A stretch of DNA of 64,000 nt, taken from contig CAZHGC010000001.1 in the NCBI GenBank assembly GCA_964531385.1, forward strand, positions 1 to 64,000. The letters are read 5' to 3'. Below, one piece after another: positions 25,925-34,706 of the stretch (the first letter of the stretch is position 1; each line of letters starts with the position of its first letter). The notes beneath the pieces were generated by a model, which was given only the letters and a program-made list of their open reading frames with translations, did no database searches and had not been told where the DNA came from. A program made the translations under genes and the position numbers. The stretch comes from MGBC114079 sp964531385 (lineage in GTDB: Bacteria > Bacillota > Clostridia > Lachnospirales > CAG-274).

Positions 25925-26756
25925 GATTTTAAAAGCTAATTGTATACGAGTTGACAGTGACAATAAAATTAACATTGAAGTTCCTGTTTTTAAGGCACCG
26001 AATAATGAAAATGACAAAAAAGAGTTTACAAAAGTTAATCACGAGATAAACTTTGAAAACTTTGATGAGTTGGCACTTTCGGACGAAAATGTTGATTTTG
26101 ATGAAAGTGTTTCCGATGCTACTGTATTTTCTGATGATTTTACATATGAAGAGACTGTTGAAAATGCCAACGATGAAGCAAATAAAATTATAGACGATGC
26201 AAAAGCCGAAGCAAAGAATATAATTGACGATGCTTTGAACGATGCTGAAATTCAAAAAGAAAGAATTTTTGAAGAAGCCCGAAACAGCGGCTATGAAGAG
26301 GGAGTTCGAAGTGCTGAAGCTGAAATGCACAGTTTGAAAGAACAGGCACAGCAAGCCCTTGATGATGCGGTTAGAGAAAAACAAGAAATAATTGACGGCA
26401 TTGAAAGCCAGATTGTTGATGTTGTTGCTAACGTTACGCAGAAGCTTTTGTCGAAAACTTTGGATTTGGATAAAAGTGTTATATTGAATTTGGTTAAACA
26501 AGGATTGTCACAAACAACGGTTACGGGTGAAGTTTTTATAAGAGTTAGTGAGGCTGATTATGATGAAGTTTTGAACAATAAAAGTGAATTTCTTAACTTT
26601 ATTGACGGAAGCACTAATTTTGAAGTTGTTAAAGATTTTTCCCTTACCAAGGGCGATTGCGTTATTGAAACACCTTTTGGTAACATCGATTGTAGTTTGA
26701 GCCAGCAATTTGAAGGTCTTAAACGCAATTTATATTATATTTTAGAAAACGGGTGA
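25917..26756 (+). CDS. fliH: Flagellar export regulator FliH
   Basis: 279 aa. It forms the stalk of the export ATPase complex and regulates FliI. The first ~75 residues are acidic and disordered. Then comes a long coiled coil (about 82-165) rich in D-A-x-x-E-A and glutamates, with a YEEGVRSAE segment. A C-terminal V-ATPase-E-like domain follows. The start is TTG at 25917, overlapping the fliG stop, with GGCGGAGG upstream. It overlaps fliI by 4 bases. Confidence 0.9.
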   Translation: MSKILKANCIRVDSDNKINIEVPVFKAPNNENDKKEFTKVNHEINFENFDELALSDENVDFDESVSDATVFSDDFTYEETVENANDEANKIIDDAKAEAKNIIDDALNDAEIQKERIFEEARNSGYEEGVRSAEAEMHSLKEQAQQALDDAVREKQEIIDGIESQIVDVVANVTQKLLSKTLDLDKSVILNLVKQGLSQTTVTGEVFIRVSEADYDEVLNNKSEFLNFIDGSTNFEVVKDFSLTKGDCVIETPFGNIDCSLSQQFEGLKRNLYYILENG

Positions 26757-28075
26757 TTGGTTTGAAGGTTATTGATATTTCAAAATATAATTCTGTTTTG
26801 GAAAAAGTTTATATTAAAAAGCTTGGCAGAGTTTCTCAAGTTGTTGGGCTTACCATTGAATCAGTCGGTCCTGTTGTTAGTGTTGGCTGTAGTTGCTATA
26901 TTAGAGCAAACAAATACAGCGAGCCTGTTTTGGCGGAAGTTGTTGGATTTAAAGAAAATAAAATATTACTGATGCCTCTTGGAAATATGGACGGGATTGG
27001 TCCCGGAAGTATTGTTGAGGCATCGGAAAAGCCTCTTTCTGTTAAGGTTGGGTTTAATCTTTTGGGAAGAGTTTTGGACGGTTTGGGAAATCCTATGGAT
27101 AACAAAGGTCCACTTAATTGTTCTCTTGAATATCCGACAAACAACACACCTCCTGACCCTTTGCAAAGAAAGAGAATTAAAGATGTTCTTCCTTTGGGAG
27201 TTAAACCTATTGATGGTCTTTTAACTGTTGGAAAGGGACAGCGTATTGGTATTTTTGCGGGAAGTGGTGTTGGAAAAAGTACCCTTATGGGTATGATTGC
27301 AAGAAATACAAAAGCTGATATTAATGTTATTGCACTTATTGGAGAACGAGGCAGAGAGGTTAGAGAATTCATTGAAAAGGACTTGGGCGAAGAGGGGCTT
27401 AAAAGGTCGGTTTTGGTTATTGCTACGTCTGATAAGCCGGCACTTATAAGGCTTAAAGCGGCTCAGGTTGCAACTTCTATTGCTGAGTATTTTAGAGAAG
27501 AAGGAAAAGATGTTTTGCTTCTTATGGACTCGCTTACCAGATATGCTATGGCACAAAGGGAAGTTGGGCTTGCAACGGGAGAACCACCCGTTTCGAGAGG
27601 ATATACCCCTTCCGTTTTTTCGGTTATGCCAAAGCTTCTTGAAAGGGCAGGGACTTCTGATAAGGGTTCTATAACGGGTTTGTATACGGTTTTGGTTGAT
27701 GGTGATGATTTGACAGAACCGGTTACTGACACAGCAAGAGGTATTCTTGATGGGCATATTGTTCTTTCAAGAAAGCTTGCAAACAAAAATCATTATCCGG
27801 CTATTGATGTTTTGGCAAGCGTATCTCGTGTTATGAGCGATATTGTTACTCCGGAGCATAAAAAGGCGGCATTTGAAGTTAAAAAAACTATGGCTGTTTA
27901 TTCGGATTCGGAAGACCTTATAAATATTGGTGCATATGTTAAGGGAAGCAATCCGGATATTGATTATGCTATTGAAAAGCACCCGTCTGTTATAAATTTT
28001 TTGACTCAAAGCACATCGGATAAATTTGAATTTGATGATATTGTTAATCAAATGTTTAAAATTACGGGAGAGTGA
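26753..28075 (+). CDS. fliI: Flagellum-specific export ATPase FliI
   Basis: 440 aa. An F1-beta-like ATPase that assists protein export. Walker A G-S-G-V-G-K-S-T lies near residues 169-176, followed by G-E-R-G-R-E-V-R-E-F and Walker B L-L-M-D-S-L-T-R. The signature P-S-V-F-S-V-M-P-K-L-L-E-R-A-G is intact. The start is the GTG at 26753 that overlaps the fliH stop; a TTG at 26762 is a possible alternative. Confidence 0.96.
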   Translation: MIGLKVIDISKYNSVLEKVYIKKLGRVSQVVGLTIESVGPVVSVGCSCYIRANKYSEPVLAEVVGFKENKILLMPLGNMDGIGPGSIVEASEKPLSVKVGFNLLGRVLDGLGNPMDNKGPLNCSLEYPTNNTPPDPLQRKRIKDVLPLGVKPIDGLLTVGKGQRIGIFAGSGVGKSTLMGMIARNTKADINVIALIGERGREVREFIEKDLGEEGLKRSVLVIATSDKPALIRLKAAQVATSIAEYFREEGKDVLLLMDSLTRYAMAQREVGLATGEPPVSRGYTPSVFSVMPKLLERAGTSDKGSITGLYTVLVDGDDLTEPVTDTARGILDGHIVLSRKLANKNHYPAIDVLASVSRVMSDIVTPEHKKAAFEVKKTMAVYSDSEDLINIGAYVKGSNPDIDYAIEKHPSVINFLTQSTSDKFEFDDIVNQMFKITGE

Positions 28076-28081
28076 TTTTAA

Positions 28082-28522
28082 ATGGCCGGATTTAAATTTA
28101 GGCTTGAAGGCTTTTTGGGAATTAAGGAGAAAATTGAAGATCAAAAAAAGCTTGAATATGGGAAAGCACTTAAAAAACTTGATGAGGAAAGAGAATGTCT
28201 TAAATCTTTGGAAAATAAGAAGCAAAGTGTTATTGACAATATGAGAAACAGCATTAATTCCGGTATTCGAGCTAATGAACTTAGAAGATACAACAATTTT
28301 GTTGATTATATAAAAGACAGAATTGAGGAACAAAAAGACGTTGTTCGAAAAGCTGAGGTGTTTGCGGAACAAAAGCGAGTTGACCTTGTTAATGCTATGA
28401 AAGAACGAAAAATGCTTGAAGTTCTTAAAGAAAATGACAGAATTGAATATAACAAAGAACAGCTTCTTAAAGAGCAAAAAGTTGTTGATGAAATTGTTAG
28501 TTATCAATATAATAATGCTTAA
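28082..28522 (+). CDS. fliJ: Flagellar export chaperone/stalk protein FliJ
   Basis: 146 aa, nearly all coiled coil, with the FliJ pattern F-K-F-R-L-E-G-F-L near the start and evenly spaced charged heptads. It acts as the central shaft of the FliI ring and moves chaperones. Position after fliI and length both match. Weak primary sequence conservation is normal for FliJ. Confidence 0.88.
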   Translation: MAGFKFRLEGFLGIKEKIEDQKKLEYGKALKKLDEERECLKSLENKKQSVIDNMRNSINSGIRANELRRYNNFVDYIKDRIEEQKDVVRKAEVFAEQKRVDLVNAMKERKMLEVLKENDRIEYNKEQLLKEQKVVDEIVSYQYNNA

Positions 28523-28558
28523 TTTTACAGTAAATGTTATGTATGGGAGGTTGCAAAA

Positions 28559-29374
28559 ATGGCAGCTATGACCAAAGCTAAGGGAAAAGAAAATAATATT
28601 CCGACTTCTGATGTTGGAGAAGTTGCGGAGGCTAATATAGATAAAAAAGTTGAAAAGAAAAAGCAGAAAAAAAAGAAAACAAAAAAGGGTAAGAAAAAAA
28701 TTATCTTTTTGATTGTTTTGCTTGTTCTTTTGGGACTTATTGTTTCTGTGTTTGTGTTTAATGTTTTTAACGTTAGAGATGAATATGTTTATCCGATTTT
28801 GAGAGATGTTCCTGTTGTTGGAAATTGGATTCCGGAAGAGGAAAACGGAAACGAAAATGACGAATACAGCGGTTTGACGAAAGAACAGCTTATTGTTAAA
28901 AATAAAAGGCTTGAGTCTGAAAAGAAAGCTCTTGAAGAAGATAAGAAAAATTTGACAACAAGAATTTCCGAAAGCGATAAGGAATTGTCAAGGCTTAAAG
29001 AACTTGAAGCAAATCAACTTCAATTTAAAGCTGAAAAAGAAGAATTTGACAGACGAATTGCCGAAAACGATACAAAAGCATATAAAGATTACTATGAAAG
29101 CATTTATCCGGAAAATGCAGATAAAATTTATAGAGAAGAAGTTAAACAAGAAGCGGCTGATAAAGAACTTAAAAAATATGTTCAAACTTTTGAAAATATG
29201 AAAAAAGATGCTGCTGCAAAGGTTCTTGAGGAAATGATAGGAACCGATATGGATTTGGTTGTTCGTATACTTAACAATATAGGCTCTGAACAAAGAGGAG
29301 CAATTCTTGGTGCTATGGAATCTGACAAAGCGGCTGCGGCGGCAAAGCAGATGGCACCTGATGAACAACAATAA
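28559..29374 (+). CDS. MotE-like flagellar protein
   Basis: 271 aa. Its basic N-terminus (Lys-rich, residues 25-45) is followed by one membrane helix (about 47-70), then a long coiled coil (about 100-170). The C-terminal domain (about 210-271) has A-A-K-V-L-E-E-M-I and V-R-I-L-N-N-I-G-S-E-Q-R-G, resembling the MgtE-N/FliG-like fold of MotE. MotE-like genes lie at this position (fliJ to fliK) in many clostridial clusters. In Campylobacter MotE is a chaperone for MotC; here the role is unproven. GGGAGG precedes the ATG. Confidence 0.75.
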   Translation: MAAMTKAKGKENNIPTSDVGEVAEANIDKKVEKKKQKKKKTKKGKKKIIFLIVLLVLLGLIVSVFVFNVFNVRDEYVYPILRDVPVVGNWIPEEENGNENDEYSGLTKEQLIVKNKRLESEKKALEEDKKNLTTRISESDKELSRLKELEANQLQFKAEKEEFDRRIAENDTKAYKDYYESIYPENADKIYREEVKQEAADKELKKYVQTFENMKKDAAAKVLEEMIGTDMDLVVRILNNIGSEQRGAILGAMESDKAAAAAKQMAPDEQQ

Positions 29375-29395
29375 TTTAATTGAGGAGGTGAAAAA

Positions 29396-30856
29396 ATGGA
29401 GTTGACAAAGCTACTTTTTAATAATTTGACTGTTTCGAGCAATAATCTTAAGGGTAGTTCTGATATTTCGATGAAAAGCGATAATAAATTTGAAGATTAT
29501 TTGAGCAATGTTTCTTCGAAAAATGATAATTGCAAAGCTGTTTCTTCAAAAGATGGCAAGAATATTGAAAATTATCAGAAAGACAAAGTTTATTCTGATA
29601 AAACTTCTAAAAATAACGATTTGAAAAATCAAAATGTTAAAGAAAAAAATAATGACAGCGTTGAAAACGATGTTTCTCAAAATGATGTTAAAAACAATTT
29701 GAAAACAGATGACACAAAAAGCAATGCTACTGACAGTGTTGATGAGAAAGTTGACGTTATTGAGAAAAAAGCGGAGGAACTTAAAAATGAAGTTGCTGAA
29801 GTTTTGGGGGTTGACACAGAAGTTGTTGAAAATATTCTTGAACAACTTGGGATAAATATTTTTCAACTTGCTGAGCCGGAAAATCTTCTTAAATTTATGC
29901 AACAGGTTTTTCAAGCGGAAACGCCGTCAGACCTTTTGCTTGTTGACGGAATAAAAGATTTGTTTGTTCAAGTTAAAGAAGTTGTTGGCGAAAAATTGGC
30001 AAATCTTGAAGAAGCTTTTAAAGGTTTTGATTTTGCTGATTTTGATGAAGAAATTGCAAAGGCTTTGGATAAAAATAAGAATGTTGTTAAATCAACTGAA
30101 GAAACTTCAAGTGTTGTTGCTGAAGAAGAGATTGTTGTTTCGGAAGAGGAAACCGTTGAAACTGTTTTGAAAAATGAAACTGTTGAAGAAAATGAGTCTT
30201 ACGAAAACAAAAATGATGTTCAAACTGATAATGTTTCTTCGACTGTTGAAGAAACAAGCCAACAAAGCGGATTTGCAAAACAAGATTTCCAAAATAACAA
30301 TTCGAATTTTAAAAGTTTTGAAAATTCCAATAATGGAAATGAACTTAATTCTGTTGCTTTGGACAATGTTAACAAGGCGTTTGGCAAAGTTATTGCAAAA
30401 AGCGAAAGTATGAAGAATGTTAATTCTTCAGATATTATTAATCAGATTATTGAAAAGTTTAAAGCAAGTGTGGTTAAAGAAAATGTTAGCCAAATTAAAA
30501 TTACTTTGAGACCTGAATATCTTGGTGATGTTTCTCTTAAAGTTGTTAGCGAAAACGGAATTGTTTCGGCTCAATTTCTTGCTGAAAACCAAAAGGTTAA
30601 AGAAATAATTGAGGCGAATTTTGCTCAGCTTAAAGATATGCTTAATGAACAAGGTGTTCAAGTTTCGGCATTGTCTGTTTCTATTGGAAGCGAAAGCTCT
30701 GAATATGAACAGAAAGAGTTTGAATTTGGACAATCTAAATCTTCAAAAAGAGTAAACGATATTATAAACAACTCTTTGGAAGAAGTTGAGGAAGAGAGTG
30801 TTATGTATGTTGATGAAGATGATGTCCTTCAAACAAGCGTAAATTATACTGCATAA
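29396..30856 (+). CDS. fliK: Flagellar hook-length control protein FliK
   Basis: 486 aa. It measures hook length and switches export specificity. The first ~330 residues are low in complexity (Asn, Lys, Ser, Glu-rich), as expected of the stretched ruler part. The C-terminal domain (about 350-440) carries the FliK-C pattern (I-T-L-R-P-E-Y-L-G-D-V-S-L-K, then A-Q-F and V-S-A-L-S-V-S-I-G). GAGGAGGTGAAAAA precedes the ATG. It lies immediately before flgD, the usual order. Confidence 0.9.
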   Translation: MELTKLLFNNLTVSSNNLKGSSDISMKSDNKFEDYLSNVSSKNDNCKAVSSKDGKNIENYQKDKVYSDKTSKNNDLKNQNVKEKNNDSVENDVSQNDVKNNLKTDDTKSNATDSVDEKVDVIEKKAEELKNEVAEVLGVDTEVVENILEQLGINIFQLAEPENLLKFMQQVFQAETPSDLLLVDGIKDLFVQVKEVVGEKLANLEEAFKGFDFADFDEEIAKALDKNKNVVKSTEETSSVVAEEEIVVSEEETVETVLKNETVEENESYENKNDVQTDNVSSTVEETSQQSGFAKQDFQNNNSNFKSFENSNNGNELNSVALDNVNKAFGKVIAKSESMKNVNSSDIINQIIEKFKASVVKENVSQIKITLRPEYLGDVSLKVVSENGIVSAQFLAENQKVKEIIEANFAQLKDMLNEQGVQVSALSVSIGSESSEYEQKEFEFGQSKSSKRVNDIINNSLEEVEEESVMYVDEDDVLQTSVNYTA

Positions 30857-30870
30857 AAGGAGGTTTTTGT

Positions 30871-31815
30871 ATGTCGGACGGTTCTCTTTTTTATGATATT
30901 GATGCGAACAGAACAAATGGAACTACTAATACAACGACAAGTTCGAGTAGTAAAGCAAGTAATTCCGATTTGGATAAGGACGCATTTTTGAGACTTCTTG
31001 TTACACAACTTCAGTATCAGGACCCTCTTAATCCTATGGATAATACAGAATTTGTTTCACAGATGGCTCAGTTTACATCTCTTGAACAAATGAACAATCT
31101 TAACAATACTATGACAAACAGTCAGGCTTATTCAATGATTGGAAGAACGGTTTATGCTCAAGTTTATAACGAGGCGAGTAATACATATGAAGATATTGCG
31201 GGAACGGTTGATTCTGTTACTATCAAATCGAATACGGCTTATTTGAATGTTGGGGAAAAACAAATTCCTTATTCTGATGTTCAAGAAGTTTATTCAACAG
31301 ATACAAATACAAGTATTGATAGAAATCTTGTCGTTTCTCAGGCTCTTTCACTTGTTGGAAAGTGTATTCAAGCGATTACTTTTGATGATGACCTTAATGC
31401 TAAGGAATTTATTGAGGGAAAAGTTGATTATGTTAAATTTGTTGATGATACTCCTGTTTTGAGCATTGGCGGAAAAGATGTTGGTACTCATGAGGTTCTT
31501 TCGGTTTCGGATAATTCACTTTTGAAAGGGCAGACAATATCTGCGGAAGTTTATGACTCTGAAAGCAAGAAAAACGTTGATATTACAGGAAGTATAAGCG
31601 GAGTTAACATTGACGGAGATTCAATTTATTTGAATGTTAACGGAAAAAATGTTGAAATAAAAGATGTTAGTTCTGTTTTGAACGCTTTGTCTTATGTTGG
31701 AAAAGATATTAATCACAAAGATGTTTCAGGAACTGTTGACTCGGTTATTGTTAGAGATTCCAATTGTTATCTTGTGGTTGGCGAAAAAGAGGTTTTGTAT
31801 TCGGAAGTTGAATAA
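30871..31815 (+). CDS. flgD: Flagellar hook-assembly (cap) protein FlgD with four C-terminal repeats
   Basis: 314 aa, about twice the minimal FlgD. The N-terminal export/cap motif is clear at residues 36-75 (F-L-R-L-L-V-T-Q-L-Q-Y-Q-D-P, then F-T-S-L-E-Q). After residue 90 there are four related units of 50-70 residues: about 90-141, 162-212, 218-269 and a short one at 275-314. Each has G-x-V (or I)-x-x-V and Y-L-x-V-G-x-K-like strands. This suggests a string of small beta domains. FlgD caps the growing hook, so the repeats would lie at the outside tip. AAAAGGAGG precedes the ATG. Confidence 0.93.
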   Translation: MSDGSLFYDIDANRTNGTTNTTTSSSSKASNSDLDKDAFLRLLVTQLQYQDPLNPMDNTEFVSQMAQFTSLEQMNNLNNTMTNSQAYSMIGRTVYAQVYNEASNTYEDIAGTVDSVTIKSNTAYLNVGEKQIPYSDVQEVYSTDTNTSIDRNLVVSQALSLVGKCIQAITFDDDLNAKEFIEGKVDYVKFVDDTPVLSIGGKDVGTHEVLSVSDNSLLKGQTISAEVYDSESKKNVDITGSISGVNIDGDSIYLNVNGKNVEIKDVSSVLNALSYVGKDINHKDVSGTVDSVIVRDSNCYLVVGEKEVLYSEVE

Positions 31816-31841
31816 CGAGGGCGAATGAGTGGTGATTTTTA

Positions 31842-32219
31842 ATGCGTATATATAATAATAATATTATATTGCCTGAAAATATCAGGACAAAAACTCAAAA
31901 AAGTTCTGAAGCGACGAGCAATTCCAATTCTTTTCAAAACATATTTAATAATAAGCTTGAAGAAAATTCTTCGAAAGTTCATTTTTCGAAGCACGCTTCT
32001 ATGAGGCTTAGTAACAGAAATGTTTCGCTTTCCTCGGAACAAATTAAAAGAGTTGAAAGCGGAATTGATAAGGCTTCGGAAAAAGGAATTAATGACTCGC
32101 TTGTTTTGGTTGACAATATTGCTCTTGTTGTTAATGTTAAAAATAAAGTTGTTATTACTGCTATGAACGGTGATAACGAAAATATATTTACTAATATCGA
32201 TGGTGCCGTAATTGTTTAG
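31842..32219 (+). CDS. TIGR02530-type flagellar operon protein
   Basis: 125 aa. A Ser/Asn-rich start is followed by F-S-K-H-A-S-M-R-L and a R-V-E-S-G-I-D-K-A-S-x-K-G helix. It ends with a short beta segment (V-L-V-D-N-I-A-L-V-V). This is the pattern of the uncharacterised flagellar operon family TIGR02530, always found beside flgD/flgE in Bacillota. Its function is unknown. The ATG follows GAGTGGTGA. Spacing to flgE is 81 bases, which hold a small hairpin. Confidence 0.8.
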   Translation: MRIYNNNIILPENIRTKTQKSSEATSNSNSFQNIFNNKLEENSSKVHFSKHASMRLSNRNVSLSSEQIKRVESGIDKASEKGINDSLVLVDNIALVVNVKNKVVITAMNGDNENIFTNIDGAVIV

Positions 32220-32241
32220 CCGGACCTTTTCGGAGGCTGTA

Positions 32242-32267
32242 CTATTTTTGAATGACAGAAAAAATAG
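32242..32267 (+). repeat. Hairpin between the TIGR02530-like gene and flgE
   Basis: CTATTTTT (32242-32249) pairs perfectly with AAAAATAG (32260-32267) around a 10-nt loop. No U-run follows. It lies 34 bases before flgE, which has a strong AAGGGGG ribosome site, so it could protect the flgE mRNA end or mark a processing site. Confidence 0.45.
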
Positions 32268-32300
32268 CTTTACGGTACATATTTAAGGGGGTAATTTATT

Positions 32301-33587
32301 ATGATGAGATCATTGTTTTCCGGCGTTTCCGGTTTGAGAATTCATCAAACTAAAATGGACGTTATTGGTAACAATATTTCAAATGTTAATACAGTTGGTT
32401 TTAAAAGATCGACAACAACATTTAATGACGTTATTAATCAGACTTTGAGCGGTGCGACTTCTGCAAACGATAATACCGGCAAGGGCGGTACTAATGCTAT
32501 GCAGATTGGTCTTGGTTCAAATGTTTCTGCTATCTCTACAATTATGACAACGGGTTCTGCCGAAAGAACAGATAATCCTAACGATGTTATGATTTCCGGT
32601 GACGGTTTCTTTGTTGTTAGCGATTCGACAGGTTATTATTTTACAAGAGCAGGTGCTTTTCAAGTTGATGACAACGGAAATCTTACAGATTCTAACGGTA
32701 TGAGAGTTTGCGGTTGGTCTACCGATGCTGACGGAAACGTTATTAAAGGTAAGGTTGACGGACTTAATCTTTATGAAGGTCAGAAAGGTTATGTTGAAGC
32801 TCAGACAACTTCTTCAATTTCTTTTTCAGGAAATTTAAATCCTGATCAAGAGCCTGTTCAGACAAAAACTCTTTCTTTCTTTGACAGTATTGGAAATAAA
32901 TATCAAGTTTCCGCTAATTTTAATTATGACAAGGCTTCCAAAGAATGGACTGTTGAAATTGACAAAAAAGCTATTGTTAACGGAGATGCGGAAAATACTG
33001 TTGATTTGAATTTTGCAACAAACAACATTAAATTTAAGTTTGATGAAGACGGTACTTTTAAAACTCAAGATAATGAAACTCTTAAAATAAAAACTGCGGT
33101 TGATTTTGAAGGAGATAAGCCTTACAATTCTGTTTTTGCAGATGAAATTACAATAGATTTTTCGGGGCTTACTCAATTTAATTCAAAAAATGATGCACTT
33201 GCTACAGCTGATGATGGTTATACGGCAGGTTCTCTTAAAGGGTATTCAATTGGTTCTGACGGTGTTATTACCGGTTCTTATACAAACGGTATGTCTAAGA
33301 CACTTGGTCAGATTGCCCTTGCGGATTTTGTAAATCCTTCGGGTCTTGAGAAAGTTGGAAATAATTTATATGCTGCAACAACTAACTCGGGTGATTTTGA
33401 CGGAACAGGCGTTGAAGTTGGCTCTAACGGCGAAACACTTATTGGCGGTTCGCTTGAAATGTCAAACGTTGATATTTCATATGAATTTACTCAGATGATT
33501 ACAACGCAGAGAGGTTTCCAAGCAAACTCAAGGATTATTACAACTTCTGATGAAATGCTTCAAGAACTTGTTAATCTGAAAAGATAA
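32301..33587 (+). CDS. flgE: Flagellar hook protein FlgE
   Basis: 428 aa. It forms the hook, the universal joint between motor and filament. The axial N-terminus is present (S-L-F-S-G-V-S-G-L-R-x-H-Q-T-K-M-D-V-I-G-N-N-I-S-N). The variable central domain spans about 90-370, with A-G-A-F-Q-V-D-D-N-G-N-L near residue 115. The C-terminus carries F-T-Q-M-I-T-T-Q-R-G-F-Q-A-N-S-R. The start is ATG at 32301 or the next codon (also ATG). An inverted repeat and promoter follow the gene. Confidence 0.95.
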   Translation: MMRSLFSGVSGLRIHQTKMDVIGNNISNVNTVGFKRSTTTFNDVINQTLSGATSANDNTGKGGTNAMQIGLGSNVSAISTIMTTGSAERTDNPNDVMISGDGFFVVSDSTGYYFTRAGAFQVDDNGNLTDSNGMRVCGWSTDADGNVIKGKVDGLNLYEGQKGYVEAQTTSSISFSGNLNPDQEPVQTKTLSFFDSIGNKYQVSANFNYDKASKEWTVEIDKKAIVNGDAENTVDLNFATNNIKFKFDEDGTFKTQDNETLKIKTAVDFEGDKPYNSVFADEITIDFSGLTQFNSKNDALATADDGYTAGSLKGYSIGSDGVITGSYTNGMSKTLGQIALADFVNPSGLEKVGNNLYAATTNSGDFDGTGVEVGSNGETLIGGSLEMSNVDISYEFTQMITTQRGFQANSRIITTSDEMLQELVNLKR

Positions 33588-33597
33588 TTAAATAAAT

Positions 33598-33649
33598 TCT
33601 GCCTTTGTTGAAAAAAATTTTGACAAAGGCAGATGAATGCAGTTATAAT
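33598..33649 (+). promoter_or_regulatory. Internal promoter overlapping an 11-bp inverted repeat, before flbD
   Basis: TCTGCCTTTGT (33598-33608) and its exact complement ACAAAGGCAGA (33623-33633) flank a 14-nt spacer. TTGACA (33620-33625) overlaps the right arm; TATAAT (33644-33649) is 18 bases further on. There is no T-run, so it is not a classical terminator. The layout suggests an operator-controlled sigma-A promoter serving flbD-motAB and following genes. Confidence 0.7.
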
Positions 33650-33688
33650 AAAGTAGTGTTAAAAATTTTCTTTTTGGAGGAGCGTATT

Positions 33689-33871
33689 ATGATAGTTGTT
33701 ACTAAATTAAATGACAGACCTCTTTATATTAATGCTGATTATATTGAATGTATTGAGGCAACACCGGACACGACAATAACAATGACTACCGGACGCAAAA
33801 TTATTGCTAAGGAGCCGATTGATGATATTATAGATGAGATTATAGAATATAAAAGAAAAATATATCGCTAA
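33689..33871 (+). CDS. flbD: FlbD family flagellar protein
   Basis: 60 aa. It has the compact family pattern: M-I-V-V-T-K-L-N-D-R, I-N-A-D-Y-I-E-C-I-E-A-T-P-D-T, then M-T-T-G-R-K-I-I, and a short helix. FlbD-like (YlzI in Bacillus) genes are always placed between flgE and the motor genes; their role is not established. The true start at 33689 follows GGAGGAGCG; the longer reading from 33605 overlaps the promoter and is rejected. It is the first gene behind the internal promoter. Confidence 0.9.
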   Translation: MIVVTKLNDRPLYINADYIECIEATPDTTITMTTGRKIIAKEPIDDIIDEIIEYKRKIYR

Positions 33872-33896
33872 TCTTTAAGGAAAGGGGTAAGCGGAT

Positions 33897-34706
33897 ATGG
33901 AATTAGGTGTACTTATTGGATTTTGCTCGGGTTGGGTTTTCATTATCCTCTCAATTTTGTTCAATGCGGATATGGATTTTGGAGCCGTTATGAACTTTAT
34001 TGACCCGGCATCGGTTATGATTACTTTTGGAGGTACTATTGCGGCAACATTAATTGCTCAACCTGTGCCAAAACTTGTTAATGCTTTAAAGGGTATTAAA
34101 AATATTCTTAAACCTAAGAAATTTGACCCAGTTGAAGCTATTGCAAATATTGTTGAACTTGCGGGGCTTGCAAGAAAAGAAGGTATTCTTGCTTTGGAAG
34201 ATGCTTCGACCGCTATGGAAGATGAGTTCTTACAGAAAGGTATTATGCTTGTTGTTGACGGTACTGATCCGGAACTTGTTAGAAGCATTCTTGAAACTGA
34301 ACTTGCTTATGTTGAAGGACGACACAGAGACGTTCAAGGTGTTTGGGAGTTTATCGCTTCTATGGGTCCTGCCTGGGGTATGATTGGTACTCTTATTGGT
34401 TTGGTTATGATGCTTCAAACTATGGAAGATCCTTCAACAATCGGTTCAAGTATGGCCGTTGCCATTATTACAACTTTCTATGGCTCAATTCTTGCAAACT
34501 TTATTGCAACTCCTGTTGCTAACAAAATGAAAATTTACAGCGGCGACGAAATGCTTATGAAAGAAGTTTTGATTGAGGGTATTTTATCTATTCAAGCCGG
34601 TGAAAATCCACGTATCATTGAAGAGAAACTTAAAGCGTTCTTGTCACCTACATTGAGAAAGAGTGTTGGCGAAGAAAAGAATGACGCACAGGCTGGTGAT
34701 GAATAA
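33897..34706 (+). CDS. motA: Motor stator protein MotA
   Basis: 269 aa. A stator channel subunit with four membrane helices. The family motif for the second and later helices is visible (F-G-G-T-I-A-A-T-L-I), as is the conserved cytoplasmic loop (A-R-K-E-G-I-L-A-L-E) that contacts FliG. G-P-A-W-G-M-I-G-T-L-I-G-L-V marks the third helix, with its conserved Pro. The motB start overlaps its stop by one base (TAATG). Confidence 0.95.
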   Translation: MELGVLIGFCSGWVFIILSILFNADMDFGAVMNFIDPASVMITFGGTIAATLIAQPVPKLVNALKGIKNILKPKKFDPVEAIANIVELAGLARKEGILALEDASTAMEDEFLQKGIMLVVDGTDPELVRSILETELAYVEGRHRDVQGVWEFIASMGPAWGMIGTLIGLVMMLQTMEDPSTIGSSMAVAIITTFYGSILANFIATPVANKMKIYSGDEMLMKEVLIEGILSIQAGENPRIIEEKLKAFLSPTLRKSVGEEKNDAQAGDE

